Shown here: piece after piece, positions 26,758 to 36,571 of the stretch
Position numbering within the stretch: the first letter of the stretch is position 1
How the letters are laid out: every line of letters begins with the position of its first letter
NCBI GenBank assembly: GCA_001567275.1
Contig: LNBX01000032.1
Coordinates: forward strand, 1 to 64,000
DNA length: 64,000 nt
Direction of reading: 5' to 3'
DNA from: Bacteroidetes bacterium OLB10
GTDB lineage: Bacteria > Bacteroidota > Bacteroidia > AKYH767-A > OLB10
The notes under the pieces: model-generated
Seen by the model: the letters and a program-made list of their open reading frames with translations, nothing else
Told to the model about the DNA's origin: nothing
Database searches by the model: none
Program-made: the position numbers and the translations under genes

Positions 26758-28791
26758 ATGAAACCGTTAACAACTTTTACATTTTCTTTCATTCTTACCT
26801 TGTCAGGCCTATCCTTTAACAGTTATTCCGACCCCTGTCCGGTGAATATTTCTGGAACTACTTCATTGTGTAATTATAGAGTTGATATTCCTTGGCAATT
26901 AGATATTAAAATCACCAATTTCGATTCTAACAATCCACAGTATTATACTGTTTCCATATTACCCACTTGGGCCGGTACAGCATCAATCAATCCATTAACT
27001 ATAAACTCTGCAGCAATTTATCTCGATTTAGACCCCTCAATAAATAATTCTACAACTGATATTGAAATCACTGTGACTTATGCTAACCCAAATTATTGCA
27101 CATCAACTACCAAGTATTATGTTTATAAGTGTTGCGAAATTAGTGGAGTAACTAATTATATTGATGATAATATGAGTAGTTTTCCAAATCAATATAATCC
27201 GCTAGGCTATTATGAAATTACTGGAGAAAACGCTACTGTTAATGGTATTCTTACTGTTAATGCATGGTATCTACTAACCAATTGCAATCTATATATGGCA
27301 CCTGGTTCTCAGATTAAAGTGAGTAATAGCATGTATATAAAGTTTGCATCATCAGTTGTTACTGCCGCTTGTGATGAAATGTGGAAAGGAATTGAGCTTG
27401 ACGATTATGCCTCAATAACATTAGTAACCGGTTCTGAGATAAGCGATGCTCAATACGCAATAAAATTCCTTAAAGGAGGTTTCCTAACTATTACAGCTGG
27501 AGGAGCTACGTTGAAACGAAATTATATTTCATTGTATGCACCGTATATTTCTACTAATACACCTCCGAATAATACAAGAAATATTTCTATTCCTTTCTTT
27601 GAACAAGCCATTTTTGATGGGAGCTCAAACACAATAAACGAATATATGGGACAAACTCCTTCAGTGGTTAATAATAAATCATTAGCTGGTATAGTACTTA
27701 ATGATGTCAATAATTTTAGTATTCCTTTTGTGAGTAATCCTTTACTTGGAAATCAATTTAATGATTTAAATTCAGGTATTGCGTTGTTTCGTTCTAAATC
27801 AACTATTCATAGTTGCAATTTTAATGATATCCATAAAATTAATGGTTACTCATTCCCATATTCTGGAAATGCTATATATTGTAATTCAGATAAAAACAAC
27901 ATTTGTTCAATTCAAATTGGTGCTTTACAAAATAATTTAATTGATAATACTTTTACAAAATGTGATAAAGGTGTAGTTTGTTCTAACAACATTAATATGG
28001 TTGTTGAAGGTAATCATTTTAATGAGGTTAGCGAAGAGGCGATTTTGTCTGTGGCAAACCCATTGATGAATATTCAAATAACAAACAATAAAATAGAAAA
28101 GGTTAATATGGGCACAAAAGTATTATCTAGCCCAAATGCATTATTAAATATTTCTAATAATACCATTAGCTCCATTCATCCATATTACTCTGGCAACTTT
28201 GGTAGTACCGGAATAATTGTAATGAATAAATCAACTAATGCAATGAGAGGAAGTATTTCGTCAAACATAATTGGTCTTTCACGTATTGGAATATATCTTT
28301 CACTTTTAGATAAAGATGCTACAGCTCCTAAGTTAAATATTACCAATAATAATCTCTATTTCCATCTTCCTCCAACACAAATTGGATCTGATGTTCATTA
28401 TGCTATTTGGAGCGATGGCTGTAATAATTTAAATATAAGTGACAATTCCCTTGATAGGATGTATCCAATCTCACTAGGTTTAAGCCAGGCTATGTACGGA
28501 CTATATATTCGTCAAGGAAAAAATATAGATTTAACCAGGAATTCAATCTCACGATTTGGAACAGCAATGCGTTTTCAGGACAATTGCAGTAATACAAAAC
28601 TACAATGTAACAATATGATTGCGTGTGAACAAGGTGTATTTTTGAATGATGCAACAACAATTTTAACGACTCAGGGAAATCCTTCCACTATGGAAGCCTG
28701 GGATAATAAATGGACTGCTTTTGGATTAAATAACAACAGAACTGCTTGTTCAATTGTTAATCCTCCAATCGGAGTTATATGGTATCACTAA
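26758..28791 (+). CDS. Secreted right-handed beta-helix protein, cut short by an in-frame stop
   Basis: 677 residues from the ATG at 26758, chosen because it begins the signal peptide (MKPLTTFTFSFILTLSGLSF). The body is rich in Asn and Ile with repeated short strands (NISNNTISS, NITNNNLYF, LNISDNSLDRM), typical of parallel beta-helix repeats in adhesins or polysaccharide-active proteins. The frame stops at TAA 28789-28791, but the same frame continues open for another 274 codons to 29616 and ends in a T9SS sorting domain. As written, the product lacks that domain and should not be exported through T9SS. Codon use looks more AT-rich than in neighbouring genes. Confidence 0.82.
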   Translation: MKPLTTFTFSFILTLSGLSFNSYSDPCPVNISGTTSLCNYRVDIPWQLDIKITNFDSNNPQYYTVSILPTWAGTASINPLTINSAAIYLDLDPSINNSTTDIEITVTYANPNYCTSTTKYYVYKCCEISGVTNYIDDNMSSFPNQYNPLGYYEITGENATVNGILTVNAWYLLTNCNLYMAPGSQIKVSNSMYIKFASSVVTAACDEMWKGIELDDYASITLVTGSEISDAQYAIKFLKGGFLTITAGGATLKRNYISLYAPYISTNTPPNNTRNISIPFFEQAIFDGSSNTINEYMGQTPSVVNNKSLAGIVLNDVNNFSIPFVSNPLLGNQFNDLNSGIALFRSKSTIHSCNFNDIHKINGYSFPYSGNAIYCNSDKNNICSIQIGALQNNLIDNTFTKCDKGVVCSNNINMVVEGNHFNEVSEEAILSVANPLMNIQITNNKIEKVNMGTKVLSSPNALLNISNNTISSIHPYYSGNFGSTGIIVMNKSTNAMRGSISSNIIGLSRIGIYLSLLDKDATAPKLNITNNNLYFHLPPTQIGSDVHYAIWSDGCNNLNISDNSLDRMYPISLGLSQAMYGLYIRQGKNIDLTRNSISRFGTAMRFQDNCSNTKLQCNNMIACEQGVFLNDATTILTTQGNPSTMEAWDNKWTAFGLNNNRTACSIVNPPIGVIWYH

Positions 28792-29616
28792 GGCACCTCT
28801 CAACCAGGTTCCAGCAATTACACCATATTCAGTCCATTTCCAAGTGCCGGTAATTTTATTATTCCATACCAGAACAGTTTTGCCGGCCCTTGTTCAAATA
28901 ACCAATTCACAAATGATGAGACTGCAATGCAAAATCATGTGACAGAAGTTGTAGATGAAGATGTAAACTATAACCCTGCTTCATTTAATGAGGATAAATA
29001 TAAGGACCAAGTCGCTGCTTTTGAATATTTATATGATAATCCGGAATTCAGAAATACAGACAGTCTGTTATTAGCTTTTTATAATCAAACACAAGCTGAT
29101 AATATTGGTGTTTTTAATAGTGTTGACAAATTAAACCAGTCAGGTGAATATATAAATGCTATATCTGTCCTCAACGGAATTTCTGTAGAGAATTTGATGG
29201 AGCAATACCAAAAATACACTTTGGGTTTAGCTTTGAATTTTGCATTTAATTCTGATTATCAGTTGACACAAGCTGACTCTGTTGAATTATTGAATATAGC
29301 TTATACCCCTTTAAATATAGGAGGAATTGGTGTTTTAAATGCACGAGCCTTATTAGGGCTTGAGGTTGATATCCAATCAACCGGCTACCGTTTAATGAAT
29401 CCGGAGTCCCAACCTACTTCTGTTGCATCATCAGTAGAATCGGCCCAGGATAATGTGATTAAAACACTCGTGTTTGACAGTAAAGGTTGTTTGGTTTTAG
29501 AAGGTATTTCATTTACAAATACAGAGTACAGAAACTTTCTATCTGAGGGTGTATATACAATAAAGATAATTAAAACCAATTCCACCAACATCAGAAAGAT
29601 TAGTATTATAAAATAA
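28792..29616 (+). pseudogene. C-terminal part of the beta-helix T9SS protein, separated by a stop codon
   Basis: In the same frame as 26758-28791, the sequence reads GTSQPGSSNYTIFSPF directly after the TAA and continues without interruption. An internal ATG at 28927 could start a 229-residue product. The end is a type A sorting domain (VIKTLVFDSKGCLVLEG ... LSEGVYTIKI). Without the N-terminal signal peptide it cannot be exported, so this is the broken half of one gene. A one-base change of TAA to CAA would restore an intact protein of about 950 residues. Confidence 0.8.
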
Positions 29617-29641
29617 CTTAACTTTATCATCCAATTCCTGC

Positions 29642-31183
29642 ATGTTTAAAAAATCCTATACCATGAAGTTGTTTTTTCTGTTGCTGTTTCATGCATCTTT
29701 GGCTTTTGCTCAGCATGAAAATAACATCTGGTGTTTTGGCGACAGTGCAGGAATCAATTTTAACACCTCTCCGCCTTCAACTTTTATAAGTGCCGTAAAG
29801 GGCAGGGGTTCATGTGTGAGTGTGGCCGACACTGCCGGAAACCTGTTGTTTTATGGGCAAACTTTTTATTATCCACTGTGGATGCAGGGAGGGCATCCTG
29901 ACCTCACTGCCGTTTTCAATAAAAATCATCAACTGATGGATAATGGCGATAATATTATTGGTGAGGGGTGGTATCAGGAATTAACCTCATTCCGTGATCC
30001 CGGAAATGACAATCGCTATTATTTGTTTTCTTTAAATGTTACAGGTGCCGGTGCGCATGAGGGATTATATTATTCTATTATTGACATGACACTTAATAAT
30101 GGTTTGGGAAAAGTTGTCAGTAAAAACAACATGTTGCTCAATGATTTTATGGCTGATGGTTTGGCGGCTGTAAAACATGGCAATGGTCGCGACTGGTGGA
30201 TTGTATGCAGAAAATGTTTTGCGCTGTCAACAGGCTTACCTGTGACAGATTACTACCTCTTTCTTATTTCTCCTTCAGGAGTATCAGGTCCCTTTATTCA
30301 AGTAGCAGGACAACCTACTGTTTATAATATAGCTAAACTTGTTTTTTCACCTTCAGGAAATAAAATGATTTATTTTAATGCCCGCGGCTTGTTTGAGTAC
30401 TATTCGTTTGACAGATGTACAGGAGATATTTCTTTATTACAAACTGTTTTTCCTGAAATCACTTCTTATAAGACTTTCTTTGGTGGTGCCTTTTCTCCTG
30501 ATGAAACAAAATTTTATTTACAAACCATTGCTTATCCCGATACCAATTATCTGGTTCAGTTTAATCTGGCTGCATCTAACATTGCTTTAAGTGCCGATAC
30601 GCTGTCCATGCAGATTTACCCAACTCAAATTGGTGGTGATGCAAGACTTGCCCCCGATGGTAAAATTTATGTGTCTAAACCCTATTATGATGGGCTTAAT
30701 TTTATTTTCCCTTATCCCGATACTACCTACAATATTTATAACTCCTACATTGGTGTGGTTAATTATCCTGACAGTTTAGGGGCTGCATGCGATTATCAGC
30801 CTTACAGTTTTTTCTTAGGGGGTGCACGTACTTATTCTGGTTTGCCTAATAATCCTGTATTTGGGTTAGGGCCGTTGGTCAACAGTATGTGCGATACCAT
30901 TACAGGTATGGAAAATCCAACACAGGCAACGCTTCCGTTGCTAAACGTGTTTTTTGAATCATCGTGGGGTCTGCTTTACGTCAATGCGCACAACCTGAAA
31001 TTTAATAGTTGTACTTTAAATATTTTTGATTCTTATGGCAGGTTGATATACACTGAAAAAACTTCCATACAACCTCCTTTTTACTCCACTCAAATAAACT
31101 GTTCAACATGGAGCAGCGGTGTGTATAGTGTTCAGCTCATCAGTGAAAACACAAAACTCACCGCACGATTTGCGAAACCCTGA
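29642..31183 (+). CDS. T9SS type A sorting domain protein with propeller-like body
   Basis: 513 residues from 29642; the ATG at 29663 (MKLFFLLLFHASLAFAQ) gives the tighter signal peptide. The mature start NIWCFGDSAGINFNTSPP is the hallmark of a Bacteroidota surface-protein family, followed by repeated strands resembling a beta-propeller (FSPSGNKMIYFNARG, FSPDETKFYLQT, LAPDGKIYVSKP). The C-terminal domain about 432-513 (LNVFFESSWGLLYV ... WSSGVYSVQLIS) is a sorting domain. Partial copies of this gene occur at 25978-26260 and 41340-41372. Confidence 0.88.
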   Translation: MFKKSYTMKLFFLLLFHASLAFAQHENNIWCFGDSAGINFNTSPPSTFISAVKGRGSCVSVADTAGNLLFYGQTFYYPLWMQGGHPDLTAVFNKNHQLMDNGDNIIGEGWYQELTSFRDPGNDNRYYLFSLNVTGAGAHEGLYYSIIDMTLNNGLGKVVSKNNMLLNDFMADGLAAVKHGNGRDWWIVCRKCFALSTGLPVTDYYLFLISPSGVSGPFIQVAGQPTVYNIAKLVFSPSGNKMIYFNARGLFEYYSFDRCTGDISLLQTVFPEITSYKTFFGGAFSPDETKFYLQTIAYPDTNYLVQFNLAASNIALSADTLSMQIYPTQIGGDARLAPDGKIYVSKPYYDGLNFIFPYPDTTYNIYNSYIGVVNYPDSLGAACDYQPYSFFLGGARTYSGLPNNPVFGLGPLVNSMCDTITGMENPTQATLPLLNVFFESSWGLLYVNAHNLKFNSCTLNIFDSYGRLIYTEKTSIQPPFYSTQINCSTWSSGVYSVQLISENTKLTARFAKP

Positions 31184-31222
31184 AAGATTATTGTTGAAGA
31201 ATAAAAATACCCTGAATGATGT

Positions 31223-32242
31223 TTAATTACTCAATCCTTTCCAAAACGGAAGAAATGAAACACCGACCCTTACGTAAGGTACTGTGGATTGTGTGTTCTT
31301 AATAAATGTATTACTTCCTGAATTCCCATCCACTACCTTAGAGGTAAACATGGAGCTTGCGCCCACACTTACTGTTGTCACTATTTTTCGGCTGAATAAA
31401 TGTTCATATACAATTCCTGTTTTCATTTCGAATGTGGAAAAGGAATGCTCAACAGGAATATTCACCACATCTCTTTTAAACAGAGAAATGTTGCTGGCAA
31501 TTGAACCGGAAAGTGAAACAGAATTTCCTGAATTGATTTCTTTACGAAAAGCAAGTCCTGAAGGGTTGAGTGATACTGATAAATCAGGTTTAAATTTGTG
31601 AAAGTAACTTATAACAGGTATAACCGGAAATGGAGCACCCGGCCCGACCATTCCTATAACTCCTACCGACAATGTTGTTTTATCATTATGTCGCAATGTG
31701 ACCATTGCCAAACCGGTAGCACTAAACTGTGTTTGCCCGCTTATGGGTTCTATCAATCCTGAAGCAGTGACAGAAAAAATAACAGGCAGACTGAAAAGTT
31801 TGTCGCTTCGCGAAAAGTTGAATGACGGACTTAACAGCGTGTTATGCTCTACTCTGTTTTCCACAGCCATTTCAGGATTATAATTCACTATATCCGTCAG
31901 ATGTATTGTCTGATGGCTTGCGCCTACACTTGCTGTAACCAGGTTTTTGCCAATATGCAACAGTGGAATACTGAAATAGGCATTTGTTCTTACCGCCTGA
32001 TATTTCCCTTTGAAAAAGGGCTGACCATACAAGTTGGATTTAATATTTCCTCCTGCAAACACATCGGTATAAAGTGCACCTTGTCTGAGTAACGGATTTT
32101 CCCAGGCCATTTTTTCAAGATATGCTGCCTTTAAATTTTCTCTGATTGTTAAAGAGTCCACCTCTGTTTTTGAAGAATCTTTTTGAGCCACACTTGCAAT
32201 TGATAAAAACAATAGTGGAAATACCGATGAAAATATTTTCAT
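31223..32242 (-). CDS. Predicted outer membrane protein of unknown function
   Basis: 339 residues with signal peptide MKIFSSVFPLLFLSIASVAQ. The mature part alternates hydrophobic and polar residues in strand-length units (YFSIPLLHIGKNLVTASVGAS, FSATGLAMVTLRHNDKTTLSVGVIG, HKFKPDLSVSLN), ending in VPYVRVGVSFLPFW, consistent with a barrel. It lies 61 bp downstream of the RND pump gene on the same strand and could be the last gene of that operon. No named family is recognised. Confidence 0.72.
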   Translation of the reverse strand: MKIFSSVFPLLFLSIASVAQKDSSKTEVDSLTIRENLKAAYLEKMAWENPLLRQGALYTDVFAGGNIKSNLYGQPFFKGKYQAVRTNAYFSIPLLHIGKNLVTASVGASHQTIHLTDIVNYNPEMAVENRVEHNTLLSPSFNFSRSDKLFSLPVIFSVTASGLIEPISGQTQFSATGLAMVTLRHNDKTTLSVGVIGMVGPGAPFPVIPVISYFHKFKPDLSVSLNPSGLAFRKEINSGNSVSLSGSIASNISLFKRDVVNIPVEHSFSTFEMKTGIVYEHLFSRKIVTTVSVGASSMFTSKVVDGNSGSNTFIKNTQSTVPYVRVGVSFLPFWKGLSN

Positions 32243-32303
32243 TGTTGAAACTGAAATTTAAAATGGAGTGTTTACTGATATTAAGCTTTTGAAGTGTTCA
32301 ATT

Positions 32304-35300
32304 TCAAAGCCATTTTCTTTTCTTTCCTTTCAGCTTTTTTTTTGCTGATCTTTCTTTTATGCGATCCACGGCCAGATAAGTAACAGGCACAATGAGCAAT
32401 GTTAAAATCATGGAACTGGTAAGTCCGCCAATCAGCACCCAGGCAAGTCCGTTCTTCCATTCAGAACCTGCTCCTGTTGCAACGGCAATTGGAATCATTG
32501 CTATGACCATTGCAATGGTGGTCATCAGAATAGGACGAAATCGTTCCATTGTTCCTTCTACCAATGCATCAAAACTGCTCTTCCCTTCTGACTTCAGATG
32601 ATTGGTGAAGTCCACAATCAATATTGCATTTTTGATAACCAAACCAACAAGCATAATCAATCCCAACATACCGAATATACTCAGGTTGGTCATGGTTAAT
32701 GCCAATGCGAGGAATGCTCCAATCATTGCCACCGGCACAGAGAACATCACCACAAAAGGATATACATAGTTGTCGTATAATGCAACCATAATGAGATATA
32801 CAAGAATAATAGAACCCATTAACGCTACCAGTAAACTTGTAAAACCTTCTTTCTGATTTTTTACATCACCTGCTGCAGCAATGTTTACACCTGCCGGCAA
32901 GTCCATTTTCTTAAACTTTGCCTGTATTTCATTCCCCACTGTACCTACCGGACGGCCCACTACCTGTGATGTAATAGTTACTGTTGGCACTTTATCTTTT
33001 CTCTCTAATGTAGTTGGACCTGTAGAAGGTTCAACGGAAGCAAACTGACTTAGCTTAATCAAGTCGCCTTTTGAATTTTGAAAACTTAGATTACTAACAT
33101 CGTGCATATTGCTTCGGTCGAACTGATCAAGCTGCACTCTGATGGGATACTCTTCATCACCTACTAAAAATTTACTGTTGTCATTTCCTGCAAAAGCATT
33201 TTGCATGGTTGCTCCTACCACATCCAATGACAAATTCAATTCTGCCATTTTATCTCTGTCCACCTTAATTGACACTTCAGGACTTCCACCTTCCATAGAA
33301 GCTTTAATTTCGGAAGTGCCGGGTACACTTGCCATGATGGCTTTTACTCTCTCGCCAACAGCCAAAACAGTATCGAGATTGGCCCCCTGCACCTGAAACT
33401 GTATGGGTGCTGATGCACTGCCTGAAATCATACTTACAGGAGTTGCTGTGATTTTAGCACCGGGAATTGTTTCCTGAATTTTAACTTTTATTTGTGCTGC
33501 ATAGTCACTGGACGACAACGCTCTTTTTTCTCGCGGCACCAGCTTTACATTTATCTGAGAAAAATATGCACTGGTAGCTGCACTGCTTTTTCCTGACGAT
33601 GCACCTACAGTTGTGAATACATTTGTTACTGCCGGATCGCTTAAAAGTTCTTTCTCGATTTTTTGGGTGAGAAAATTAGTTTGTATCAGTGGAGTTTCCT
33701 TTGGCATTTCAGCCTGTATCTGAAATTCACCGTTATCACCATTGGATGCAAATTCAAAACCTATCATACCACTTCCTACGAGGGTAAATGACGCAATCAC
33801 CAATGCCATGATAGCAGTAAACGTGATACGCTTGTGATGTAATGTCCATTCCAATATTCCTTTGAAAAAATCCTGAAATGATTTGATTGTATTTTCAAAC
33901 CATATCAGTGGCTTATCTCTTAACTTATCAGGATTCAGATGTGAGAGCTTTGTAAATCTGCTTGCAAGCCAAGGCGTCAATGTGAATGAAACCAGCCAGC
34001 TGATTAATGTAGCTGCAACAACTACAATTGAAAACTGAAACAACAAATCAGATATAATACCTTTTACAAAAACGATTGGGAGGAATACAGCTACAATTAC
34101 CAGTGTAATGGATGTAACAGAAATACCAATTTCTTTCCATGTGCCAACAGCAGCATCCCATGCCGAACTGCCTTTCTCCATTCTCAGATGAATATTTTCA
34201 AGTACCACAATGCTGTCATCCACAAGAATACCCACTACCAGCGACAAGCCCAGTAAACTCATCAGGTTAAGTGAAAACCCGAATGCTGCCATCACTGCAA
34301 ATGTGGATATGATTGAGACAGGAACTGCTATCATCACGATCAATGCATTTCTGATATTATGCAGAAAGAACAACATGATGATGGCCACCAGTATCACTGC
34401 TAATATCAAATCATGAATTACAGAATTTGCAGCTTCCTTGGTAAAATCGGCACTGTCGTTTGAAATATTGAAATGTACGTTGGCAGCACTGTACTGCTTT
34501 TCTATTTGAGCTAATCTTTCTTTCACCTCTTTGCTGATACCAACGGTATTGCCTTCTTTTGTTTTTACAATAGAGATACCGATTGAAGGAATACCATTAA
34601 CTCTTGTCAAAGTAGTGGCTTCTTCTTTTGAGTCATAAATATCGGCAACATCTTTCAGCAACACCTGGCTGCCATCAGACGCAGTGGATACAGCAAGATT
34701 ACTAAGTTCATTGAGGCTTGCAAGTTTTCCACTCAGGCGTATGGACACATCCTGCTGTGTGTTTTTAATACTTCCTGTAGGAAAATTTAAATTTGCATTT
34801 GCAATTGCATTTGATACCTGAAGAATGGAAATATTATAAAACTTGAGTTTTTCATTCTTTACATTAATTTTAATCTCCCGCTTTTCACCTCCGGTGATAT
34901 CTACTTTGGCAACACCATCAATACGGCCTAATTCAGGTTTAATTGTTTTATCCAGCAAATCAGTAAACTCCCTCTCATCCATATCTGATGATGCACCAAT
35001 ACGCATAATCGGTAATTCATCTAATGAAAATTTACCCAGGCTTGGATCTTTGGCTGATGCAGGCAACTCTGACTTTATGGTATTTACCTTACGTTGTGCA
35101 TCCTGCAATGCTATGTCAACATCAGTTCCATATTTCAGGTTTACGGTAACTACTGAAACACCTTCCTGCGAAATGGATTGTGTGTTATCCAAATTTTCTA
35201 TATCAGAAACTGCTTCTTCAATTTTTTTTGTCACTGATGTTTCCACTTCATTAGGTCCTGCACCTGGATAAATGGTTGTGATACTGATAACCGGTGTACT

Positions 35301-35420
35301 CAGTTTTGGCAACAACTCATAGGTAAGCGTGTTGTAGCCAACTAGGCCTAGCAACACCAGTATGCTGAATATAACTACTACCAGTGTGGGACGTTTAACG
35401 GATATACTAGAAATGCTCAT
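32304..35420 (-). CDS. RND-family efflux pump permease (AcrB/MdtB-like)
   Basis: 1038 residues, the typical RND length. It starts MSISSISVKRPTLVVV, has TM1, two large periplasmic loops and the TM4 proton-relay pair D401-D402 in VGILVDDSIVVLENI. The second half repeats the layout, with IMLVGLVIKNAILIVDF. The sequence type (HAE1) fits drug, dye or organic-compound export, although the heavy-metal branch cannot be fully excluded. It is encoded after the adaptor and TolC genes (32-bp gap to the adaptor). Confidence 0.95.
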   Translation of the reverse strand: MSISSISVKRPTLVVVIFSILVLLGLVGYNTLTYELLPKLSTPVISITTIYPGAGPNEVETSVTKKIEEAVSDIENLDNTQSISQEGVSVVTVNLKYGTDVDIALQDAQRKVNTIKSELPASAKDPSLGKFSLDELPIMRIGASSDMDEREFTDLLDKTIKPELGRIDGVAKVDITGGEKREIKINVKNEKLKFYNISILQVSNAIANANLNFPTGSIKNTQQDVSIRLSGKLASLNELSNLAVSTASDGSQVLLKDVADIYDSKEEATTLTRVNGIPSIGISIVKTKEGNTVGISKEVKERLAQIEKQYSAANVHFNISNDSADFTKEAANSVIHDLILAVILVAIIMLFFLHNIRNALIVMIAVPVSIISTFAVMAAFGFSLNLMSLLGLSLVVGILVDDSIVVLENIHLRMEKGSSAWDAAVGTWKEIGISVTSITLVIVAVFLPIVFVKGIISDLLFQFSIVVVAATLISWLVSFTLTPWLASRFTKLSHLNPDKLRDKPLIWFENTIKSFQDFFKGILEWTLHHKRITFTAIMALVIASFTLVGSGMIGFEFASNGDNGEFQIQAEMPKETPLIQTNFLTQKIEKELLSDPAVTNVFTTVGASSGKSSAATSAYFSQINVKLVPREKRALSSSDYAAQIKVKIQETIPGAKITATPVSMISGSASAPIQFQVQGANLDTVLAVGERVKAIMASVPGTSEIKASMEGGSPEVSIKVDRDKMAELNLSLDVVGATMQNAFAGNDNSKFLVGDEEYPIRVQLDQFDRSNMHDVSNLSFQNSKGDLIKLSQFASVEPSTGPTTLERKDKVPTVTITSQVVGRPVGTVGNEIQAKFKKMDLPAGVNIAAAGDVKNQKEGFTSLLVALMGSIILVYLIMVALYDNYVYPFVVMFSVPVAMIGAFLALALTMTNLSIFGMLGLIMLVGLVIKNAILIVDFTNHLKSEGKSSFDALVEGTMERFRPILMTTIAMVIAMIPIAVATGAGSEWKNGLAWVLIGGLTSSMILTLLIVPVTYLAVDRIKERSAKKKLKGKKRKWL

Positions 35421-35452
35421 AAAAATATTTTTATTTGTTTAATGATGAATGT

Positions 35453-36544
35453 TTATTCTACTACACGAACCCTGGTACCTGTCTGAAGATTGATTTGTCC
35501 GGATGTAACTACTTTCTCTGCTGCATTAAGACCTTGCAGCACCACTAAGCGGTCGCCACTCTGATTCTGCACTTCAATATTTTTCAGTGAAACAGTACTG
35601 TCATTATTCAGCACAAATACCTGCGCATTCTGAATGCTTCCTACAATTGCCTGACGCGGAATAAATAATTTTTTGCTGTTTTCTTTATTGGCAGTATTGA
35701 ATTTTGCAATACCAAACATCCCCGCCTTGAGCGGACATTCTTTACTGTTGGGAACTTCTACTTCTACATCATACTTTCTTCCTGCATCAGCCTGAACACT
35801 TATCAAACTGATTGTACCGCTAAACAAATGATCAGGATATACTTCAGTTTTGATAGATACCGGCTGTCCCTTCTTCAGTTTAATAACGTCCTGCTCATCC
35901 ACTCTTACCACCATTTTCAGTTTTGAAATATCTACTACACTTCCCAACTCCATTCCCGGTGAAGCGAAACTTCCCTGCTCCACCTTCACCTTACTCACAA
36001 AACCCGACATGGGTGAATGTATATTGGTGTATTTCATCTGCTGCTGAATATTTTTCATATCGGTACGAGCTTTCTCCACACTCAATGCCACATCCTCATA
36101 CTGCTTCTGGCTGATAGCACCCGCTTCTGCCAAACGTTCATAACGTTCTTTGTTTTTAATTGCATTATTGTATGTGGCCTGTGCTGAGGCTAAACTTGCC
36201 TGAAGAGAAGTTGGGTCTATCTGTGCTACTATTTGCCCTGCGCTGATACTTTGTCCTTCGTGAATGTTGAGCTGAATAATTGAACCCTGTGCTTCTGCAA
36301 TCAGAGGCAATGTTTGTCTTGCTTCAAAAGAACCTGTCAGTTCAATATTGTCATCCACTGCTTTCAATTCTACAGAAGCAATTTTTACAGGTATGGCAGA
36401 TGCCTCTCGCGGAACAGCATTCGCTCTTGCTTCAATTTTTCTTTTGTTGCTGTATAATGTAACTGCAATGGCTATTACAAGTATTGAAATTACAGCAACA
36501 GGGATTATCAATTTTGATTTTTTATCTTTTTTAAGATTTTCCAT
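35453..36544 (-). CDS. RND efflux periplasmic adaptor (membrane fusion protein)
   Basis: 363 residues. An N-terminal membrane anchor (IIPVAVISILVIAIAVTLY) is followed by the adaptor order: a lipoyl-like half (ELTGSFEARQTLPLIAEAQGSI), a coiled-coil hairpin (about 105-160, ASLASAQATYNNAIKNKERYERL), the second lipoyl half (IHSPMSGFVSKVKVEQGSF), a beta-barrel and a membrane-proximal domain ending in VVTSGQINLQTGTRVRVVE. It links the inner-membrane pump to the TolC-like channel. Gaps to neighbours are 32 and 27 bp. Confidence 0.93.
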   Translation of the reverse strand: MENLKKDKKSKLIIPVAVISILVIAIAVTLYSNKRKIEARANAVPREASAIPVKIASVELKAVDDNIELTGSFEARQTLPLIAEAQGSIIQLNIHEGQSISAGQIVAQIDPTSLQASLASAQATYNNAIKNKERYERLAEAGAISQKQYEDVALSVEKARTDMKNIQQQMKYTNIHSPMSGFVSKVKVEQGSFASPGMELGSVVDISKLKMVVRVDEQDVIKLKKGQPVSIKTEVYPDHLFSGTISLISVQADAGRKYDVEVEVPNSKECPLKAGMFGIAKFNTANKENSKKLFIPRQAIVGSIQNAQVFVLNNDSTVSLKNIEVQNQSGDRLVVLQGLNAAEKVVTSGQINLQTGTRVRVVE

Positions 36545-36571
36545 TTTATAGTTGAATAAATTTTTTAATGA

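Noticed and set aside
34843-35271. 142-residue frame opposite the RND pump gene
   Set aside because: Serine/threonine-rich antisense shadow of a well conserved gene; the same applies to the long frames opposite 5697-6038, 22269-22745 and 48280-48963.
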